Assembly: GCF_963576615.1 (NCBI RefSeq)
Contig: NC_088714.1
Coordinates: forward strand, 46,037,772-46,101,771
From: Watersipora subatra
Lineage: Eukaryota; Bryozoa; Gymnolaemata; Cheilostomatida; Watersiporidae
Length of the DNA: 64,000 nt
Direction: 5' to 3'
Position numbers and translations under genes: made by a program. Under the pieces are notes generated by a model that was given only the letters and a program-made list of their open reading frames with translations, did not search any database and was not told where the DNA came from. Below, in pieces: positions 61,601 to 64,000 of this stretch. Position 1 is the first letter of the stretch; each line of letters opens with the position of its first letter.

Positions 61601-63550
61601 TACGAGCAAATTTAAATAGTTTATCTACCTTTCATAAAAGACTGAGAAGATTTTGAAGGCTGAATTTAGATGATAATGGGTTTTAAGACACCCATCTCTA
61701 TCATTCTAAATCGGACTAAACATCCCTAACTTTCGTTTCTAAAAAGCTAGCATACGTCACATATTTATGGATGGAGCTTGTTGTGTCGATTGTGCTGAAA
61801 CCCGCGATGGGTTCAGATTTCAGAATAACAAGAACACTGATTAACTTTGCATGTCAGTGCTGAAGTGCAACCCTAAACAGCCATTGAAATATATCATACA
61901 AGCTATTTCGTGTATATACATATACGCTATGCATACCTTTGATGGTTCCTCCATAATTCTCCTTTTTTTAGGCCGTTTAGCGGATCGTTGTTCAAAAAAA
62001 GTGGGCAGTATCGGAGATGAATCACCAGCATGGCCTGTAGTAGAAATATAGGTATATAACATAGGTATATAACAGGGGTGTATAACAAATGTATATAACA
62101 GAGGTATATAACAAAGGTATATAACAGAGGCATGAAAGAGCTATATAACGGATGTATATAACGGAGGTACATAACGGAGGTACATAACGGATGTATATAA
62201 CGGAGGTATATAACGGAGGTACATAACGGAGGTATATAACGGGAGTATATAACGGAGGTATATAACGGAGATATATAACGGAGGTATATAACGGAGGTAC
62301 ATAACGGAGGTATATAACGGAGGTGTATAACGGAGGTGTATAACGGAGGTATATAACGGAGGTATATAACGGTGGTACATAACGGAGGTACATAACGGGG
62401 GTATATAACGGAGGTATATAACAGAGGTACATAACGGATGTATATAACGGAGGTACATAACGGAGGTACATAACGGAGGTATATAACGTAGGTATATAAC
62501 GGAGGTATATAACAGAGGTATATAAAAGAGGTTTCAAAAGTACACAGTCTAGGCTATAGAGGATCACCAGTTGCAAATGGGTCATAAACTGTATTACCAA
62601 TTTACAATTTCAACCATGAGAACAGTTTTCAAAATAAAAAACTATATAGCAGATGAACCACTAATCTGTTTTCAGGTAAAGCAACAAAGAACCAGCGATT
62701 TTGATTACAGTTCTACTACGGCATACGAGTGCCCCCAACATAGGGGAAATTTAAAACGCAAGCAAAATTTTGAGCATGTTTTGTCTTGAGATATGAGACA
62801 AAATTGAGAAACGAGCATGCGAGACGGTTCTTGTTGCGGCCATTATATTAGATGACAGTACAAAAACAGCATCGCTCAGCCGTTCTCGCCAGAACAGTTT
62901 GAAAGTTTTCAAAAAGGGAAAGCGAGGCAAAAAGAGACAAACAGGAAAAAGATAATAAAAAATGAAAGCAAAGACAAAATTGGAACTATTTTTAGTGTAA
63001 GATTAAAATTTATTTTAAAGTGTGTGCTTATTATTCATTGAATTAAGTCTAAAAGTTCACATTTTGTTAATGTCACAAAAGTGCACCGTACCGAATGTGA
63101 CGCTGCCAAGTCTCTCTCACACCGCCGTTAGCTGCTATGTGTCTTGAAAGTAAGAATTACATACAGCACTAATGCACATGGGTCTTAATATTATTAATAA
63201 TCAATTGTAATGTTCCAACATAAACGATGTAAAAAAGAGATGTGATTTGTTAGGATTTCCTACAATAGGCAGAACAAAAAACTATGTATGCTATTTAATT
63301 GCCACCTTTTAAACATGGTAACCTGGAAGGACGATGTCCATGTTATGGTCTAGTAGAGACATTTCAAACACTCACACCACATCAAACTGTATGGTTTGGC
63401 AGAAGCGGAGCTCAATCGCAACTACCAACTACGTTTTAAACAAGTTCATCTCACATACCAGAGAAAACCCTCCTCGGAGACCTTGATCTAGATTGATGAG
63501 GAACTGGTTTCTGCAAAAAGCCTGACTGTCCTCCGACATCTACGTCATAA
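40678..63550 (-). CDS. Large minus-strand gene: basic, Ser/Pro-rich, NLS-bearing, probably nuclear protein (5'-incomplete)
   Basis: Exons in transcript order: 63550-63459, 62034-61937, 58801-58760, 57931-57850, (52219-52159 uncertain), 50916-50755, 50594-50433, 50270-50133, 49398-49261, 46365-46253, 46000-45858, 42705-42650 and probably 40718-40678 with stop TAG. Phases agree at every join if 52159 is left out. The first exon enters in phase 2, so the start lies beyond the right edge. Features: an RS-like patch (HQSRSRSPRRVF), an NLS (AKRPKKRR), a charged segment with WRDSELRRFEQARLP, a Ser/Thr/Pro repeat region, KKTRRRNEELADITDQ, and an acidic tail (EDNTEEEEPFSND). No catalytic domain is visible. 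A chromatin- or spindle-associated scaffold would fit the composition, but that is inference. It is convergent with the receptor gene. Confidence 0.7.
40773..40982. mobile_element. 210-bp MITE ending in a perfect 42-bp palindrome
   Basis: The left end is GGGGGAGAGTGGGATAAGCT and the right end, on the other strand, is GGGGAGACCGGGGTAAGTTG. Its right end is a perfect palindrome at 40937-40978 centred on GCATGC: 21-bp arms, GAGACCGGGGTAAGTTGAGC plus A. A terminus-like copy (AGTTGAGC) also sits inside the left end, so each terminus seems to have been doubled. Confidence 0.65.
41562..42425. mobile_element. piggyBac-type MITE, copy 2
   Basis: TTAA lies at 41558-41561 and 42426-42429. The ends are AGGATGACTTGCAACAAAAT and, on the other strand, AGGTTGACTTGCAACAAAAT, with the same long inverted repeats as copy 1. 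The core matches copy 1 in opposite orientation (for example ACGCGTCTATTTC at 36407 against AGACGCGTAAGAAC at 42115), as expected if the element inverts between its long TIRs or inserts either way. It lies in the last intron of the minus-strand gene. Confidence 0.8.
42442..42496 (-). CDS. Possible alternative exon of the minus-strand gene
   Basis: After a CTTTAG acceptor (minus strand) the phase-1 frame reads EWLSPRSTNVVVVRRQGVG, then GTGCAC. It would follow exon 42705-42650 in phase. The donor is weak and the segment abuts the piggyBac-type MITE. The join straight to 40718 needs no such exon, so this is tentative. Confidence 0.3.
42706..45857. other. Intron of the minus-strand gene
   Basis: It contains a tRNA-like repeat in plus sense at about 43868-43955 (GTGTAGCTTAATGGTTAAG, then GGTGCGAGATCAAATTC), followed by GCTATAACTGGACACATGG, part of the Helitron-like family. 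A TIR-end fragment near 44090-44165 reads AGTAGAGATTCTACTGTAC. An uninterrupted frame of about 65 codons ending near 43186 (EPPVQTDNHAIQ...) has no recognised homology. Nothing else is visible. Confidence 0.45.
45858..46365 (-). CDS. Two exons of the minus-strand gene: charged C-terminal region
   Basis: Exon 46365-46253 (acceptor ACTTCAG, phase 1 in, 0 out) encodes KKTRRRNEELADITDQVNNS ... STPNPK. Exon 46000-45858 (acceptor TTTTTAG, phase 0 in, 2 out with GTGACA donor) encodes SMLPRVTLSTHSEVPEKIPS, then KRRQTFEDNTEEEEPF. Basic and acidic blocks alternate, with TP sites that could be phosphorylated. Both exons are well supported by splice sites and phase. Confidence 0.7.
46424..48768. mobile_element. 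TIR element with ATATAAGCCG ends, hosting a foldback element
   Basis: The left end contains CGTATATCCCTGCATATAAG, CCGATTCTGGAATGC. The right end, on the other strand, contains ATGTCCCCGCAGATAAGCC, CATATAAGCCGGCC and CAGGGAATGTATAAG. The termini are inverted and carry the GCATATAAGCCG motif shared with the TATAAGCCGCA-type MITEs at 49464 and 60040. The interior has only short ORFs. The foldback element at 47235-48422 lies inside it. It sits in an intron of the minus-strand gene. Confidence 0.55.
47235..48422. mobile_element. Foldback element built from CACTAGTGC palindromes
   Basis: The ends are TTGGGGCCACTAG and CTAGTGGCCCCAA, perfect 13-bp inverted repeats. About 300 bp on the left and 420 bp on the right consist of dozens of short blocks combining CACTAGTGC, AGTGCAGTGCCTAGTGC and similar strings, around a roughly 460-bp unique AT-rich core (47540-47995). 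The right part also has a tandem 60-bp repeat (TTTATATTATTACTATGCCA twice or more). Frames on both strands here translate only the repeat (TSAVPSAFYIITMP). Confidence 0.7.
49005..50330. repeat. Tandem segmental duplication (about 870-bp spacing) including coding exons
   Basis: The segment 49020-49440 (TACTAGGGCTACTTATAAAT, then CTGGTGGACCTAATGACACC) recurs at about 49893-50315 with few differences. Each copy carries one 138-bp exon of the minus-strand gene (49261-49398 and 50133-50270). A MITE at 49464-49888 sits between the copies and is present only once. Confidence 0.85.
49261..50916 (-). CDS. Four duplicated phase 1-1 exons of the minus-strand gene
   Basis: Two pairs. Exons 49261-49398 and 50133-50270 (138 bp each) both encode TQGSPQ..., SASERP, SVSRxRKEAASPAQQLN, TPLKLAG. 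Exons 50433-50594 and 50755-50916 (162 bp each) share a diverged pattern: R/K-rich start, YCSPT, then NxSGK. All four start and end in phase 1, so duplication or skipping preserves the frame. Flanking intron sequence is also duplicated. The encoded region is Ser/Thr/Pro/Arg/Lys-rich and probably disordered. The 162-bp pair is more diverged, hence older, than the 138-bp pair. Confidence 0.75.
49464..49888. mobile_element. MITE with TATAAGCCGCA termini, copy 1
   Basis: The left end is TACTTTTCGGACTATAAACC and the right end, on the other strand, is TACTGTCATTTTCGGACTAT; both have TA at the border. Inside are inverted blocks (AACATTGCCTAACAGCACTG and CAGTACTGTTAGGCATTG) and a doubled AACCGGAGATCCTGGTTAAA. 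The copy at about 60040-60258 is 5'-truncated. Confidence 0.7.
52159..52219 (-). CDS. Possible exon of the minus-strand gene
   Basis: The acceptor CCAAGCAG and a GTAAGT donor frame a phase-1 reading QNKVTTAVRSTFSEDEAEWY. It would fit after exon 57850, but it leaves phase 2, while the next recognised exon (50916) needs phase 1, so a partner exon would be required. It may be an alternative exon or chance. It lies directly beside the hairpin array at 52225. Confidence 0.35.
52225..52375. repeat. Tandem array of hairpin units with poly-G tracts
   Basis: About two and a half copies of a ~67-bp unit. Each has a perfect hairpin (CACCCAATAGTCTGT, three-base loop, ACAGACTATTGGGTG), followed by a GGGGGG-containing spacer ending GAGACA. 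The poly-G tract grows from 5-7 to 16 bases between copies. A lone spacer (TTAGGGGGGGAGACAGC) lies at about 51706. Confidence 0.8.
53322..55503. mobile_element. TIR element with CCTCTAATTGAAC ends (2.2 kb)
   Basis: The left end is CGTAAAACCTCTAATTGAAC, then CACCTCTATTTGAATGGC. The right end, on the other strand, is CGTAAAGCCTCTAATTAAAC, then GCCATGGCGC. The terminal zones repeat TTGAACGCC and TTGACCGCC on both sides. A 67-codon plus ORF (54600) may be a coding remnant, but no transposase motif is seen. A miniature relative is at 63795-63896. It lies in an intron of the minus-strand gene. Confidence 0.6.
55503..55690 (-). repeat. Helitron-like/tRNA-like repeat copy with well-kept A and B boxes
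   Basis: On the minus strand, TAGCTCTGTGGTAGAGCAT is a good polymerase III A box and, about 40 bases on, GTGAATTCAAATCC a recognisable B box. The 5' module TTTCTCAAAGTATGTCTGTC precedes it in plus orientation, as in the other copies. It is the best-preserved tRNA-like module in the window, but no complete cloverleaf was drawn. Confidence 0.5.
55854..56630. mobile_element. Mariner/pogo-like MITE with TA target duplication
   Basis: The left end is CAGTGGAACTTCGGTTCTC and the right end, on the other strand, is CAGTGGAGCGTCTGTTCTCG. TA lies at 55852-55853 and 56631-56632. Subterminal GTTCTCGACC and TTCGAACAACC blocks occur. Length is 777 bp with no transposase motif. Confidence 0.75.
57322..57790. 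mobile_element. hAT MITE with near-perfect 8-bp target duplication
   Basis: The left end is CAGGATTCCCAACCAGG and the right end, on the other strand, is CAGGGGTTTCCAACC. The flanks ATCTATGT (57314-57321) and TTCTATGT (57791-57798) match at 7 of 8 bases. The minus-strand ORF inside (63 codons) shows no hAT motif. It lies 60 bp downstream of exon 57850 on the transcript. Confidence 0.75.
57850..58801 (-). CDS. Two exons of the minus-strand gene: charged segment
   Basis: Exon 58801-58760 (42 bp, phase 0-0) encodes EEIRNRRGSRDHDE. Exon 57931-57850 (acceptor TTTCAG, donor GTGAGT, phase 0-1) encodes LEVNWRDSELRRFEQARLPT, DEFTSDY. The second has excellent splice sites; the first is short, but its phases fit both neighbours. 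The segment may form a helix. A SANT-like reading of WRDSELRRFEQA was considered, but there is too little sequence to claim it. Confidence 0.6.
58999..59875. repeat. 46-bp satellite, 19 units
   Basis: The unit starts AACTCTTATAGAACAAGTCC, then CATAGATGTTACATTATAAA, CCTAAG. Nineteen tandem copies differ mainly at one A/C site (CATAGATG or CATAGCTG), plus an AACCC variant in units 8 and 11. Unit states in order are A A C C A C C A A C A A A A A C C C C. Units 7-9 and 10-12 repeat the same three-unit pattern. It lies in an intron of the minus-strand gene. Confidence 0.95.
60040..60258. mobile_element. MITE with TATAAGCCGCA termini, truncated copy 2
   Basis: It matches the right half of the element at 49464-49888: CAGTGCCTAATGGA, GCTAGGCATTGTTTC, ATATAAGCCGCATGGCTC, TTCGAAAAGTACGGTA. 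The left terminus is missing. Confidence 0.65.
61937..63550 (-). CDS. First visible exons of the minus-strand gene, with NLS
   Basis: Exon 63550-63459 (acceptor TTTCAG, donor GTATGT) encodes YDVDVGGQSGFLQKPVPHQS then RSRSPRRVFSG. Exon 62034-61937 (acceptor CTACAG, donor GTATGC) encodes HAGDSSPILPTFFEQRSAKR then PKKRRIMEEPSK. KRPKKRR is a classical monopartite nuclear localisation signal. The phases are 2, 1 and 0. The 13-bp satellite at 62043 sits right at the acceptor side of the second exon. Confidence 0.65.
62043..62535. repeat. 13-bp minisatellite adjoining an exon
   Basis: About 37 tandem copies of GGTATATAACGGA with variants (TACATAAC, TGTATAAC, ACAGAGG). It begins within about 10 bp of the intron side of the acceptor for exon 62034-61937. 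The minus frame of 192 codons (YLRYIPPLYTSV repeats) is a by-product of the 39-bp triplet-compatible period. Confidence 0.9.
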
Positions 63551-63794
63551 CTGAAACAACGCAGCAAAATAACAACACAATAAAAACCACCAAATGAGCA
63601 ATAACAAAAGAATTCTATTCAAGTCAGCAAAGCCAAGTTCAGCCCTACACTGACATATGGCGTTGATCAGTTACATATTTACTTTGAAATGTGAAAACAT
63701 CACGCGTTGGAGCAAATATTCTTAAAAGAATTCATTAGTACTCAGTCAGTCGAGCGTGTCTTGCGAGACCAACAGGCAGGCAATCTAATACCTA

Positions 63795-63896
63795 GATTAA
63801 AACCTCTATTTGAGCGCCTTGGCCTTAGCTTTTCAATCCTTCCCTTATAGTGGCCTTCTATTAGAGATGACGTTTAAATAGAGGCTGCCACTGTAT
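63795..63896. mobile_element. About 100-bp MITE related to the CCTCTAATTGAAC element
   Basis: The left end is TTAAAACCTCTATTTGAGCG and the right end, on the other strand, is TACAGTGGCAGCCTCTATTT, then AAACGTC. The terminal motif matches the family at 53322-55503. Confidence 0.5.
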
Positions 63897-64000
63897 TTTT
63901 CCGACTAGCTGGTCATAATCTTGGAATTTTACCCATTTACAGGCGAAGCCAGACCAATGACGCCTATACTTTGCGCTCTCCTTTGAACAGAGCGACATTA

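Noticed and set aside
62022..62600. 192-codon minus-strand ORF (YLRYIPPLYTSV repeats)
   Set aside because: Translation of the 13-bp satellite (39-bp period). It lies in the intron beside a real exon.

Overview
This is eukaryotic, clearly metazoan DNA: AT-rich, with short exons split by long introns, GT...AG splice sites, AATAAA signals and a very dense load of small transposable elements and tandem repeats. I see no prokaryotic operons, rRNA or CRISPR. The gene families (sigma-class GST, TSP1/Ig/EGF receptor, FLYWCH-MULE) and the Helitron and MITE types suggest a marine invertebrate, perhaps a lophotrochozoan. That placement is inference; no species is claimed.

Layout. (1) 319-3836, +: a five-exon sigma-class glutathione S-transferase (prostaglandin-D-synthase-like) with intact splice sites but an in-frame TAG in exon 4 and loss of the cis-proline, so probably a young pseudogene. 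(2) 3.9-10.6 kb: transposon territory. It holds a Helitron-type element, a foldback element, a hAT-like remnant, a 21-bp minisatellite and, on the minus strand, a decayed FLYWCH + MULE transposase gene (about 8.29-9.64 kb). (3) 10617-33083, +: a large gene of at least 24 exons that I assembled by splice-phase matching. It encodes a secretory signal, about 370 residues of unassigned ectodomain, five TSP1 repeats, one Ig domain, one EGF domain, one transmembrane helix and a cytoplasmic tail of roughly 200 residues ending in a Ser/Glu-rich stretch. (4) 33.1-40.6 kb: intergenic, with a CTCGAG-ended TIR element, a piggyBac-type MITE and small repeats. (5) about 40.7-63.55 kb, minus strand: a second large gene, convergent with the receptor, 5'-incomplete at the right edge. 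It encodes a basic, Ser/Pro-rich, NLS-bearing and probably nuclear protein. Its central part is built from four phase 1-1 exons in two duplicated pairs.

The introns hold most of the novelty: nested foldback elements, a 1.2-kb element built from CACTAGTGC palindromes, a near-perfect 33-bp satellite containing an inverted block, a 46-bp satellite with a higher-order repeat, and a recurring Helitron-like element carrying an antisense tRNA-like module. The receptor and the nuclear-type gene show no evident functional link beyond tail-to-tail adjacency. Exon boundaries were read by eye from splice consensus plus phase continuity, and weak points are flagged in the entries.
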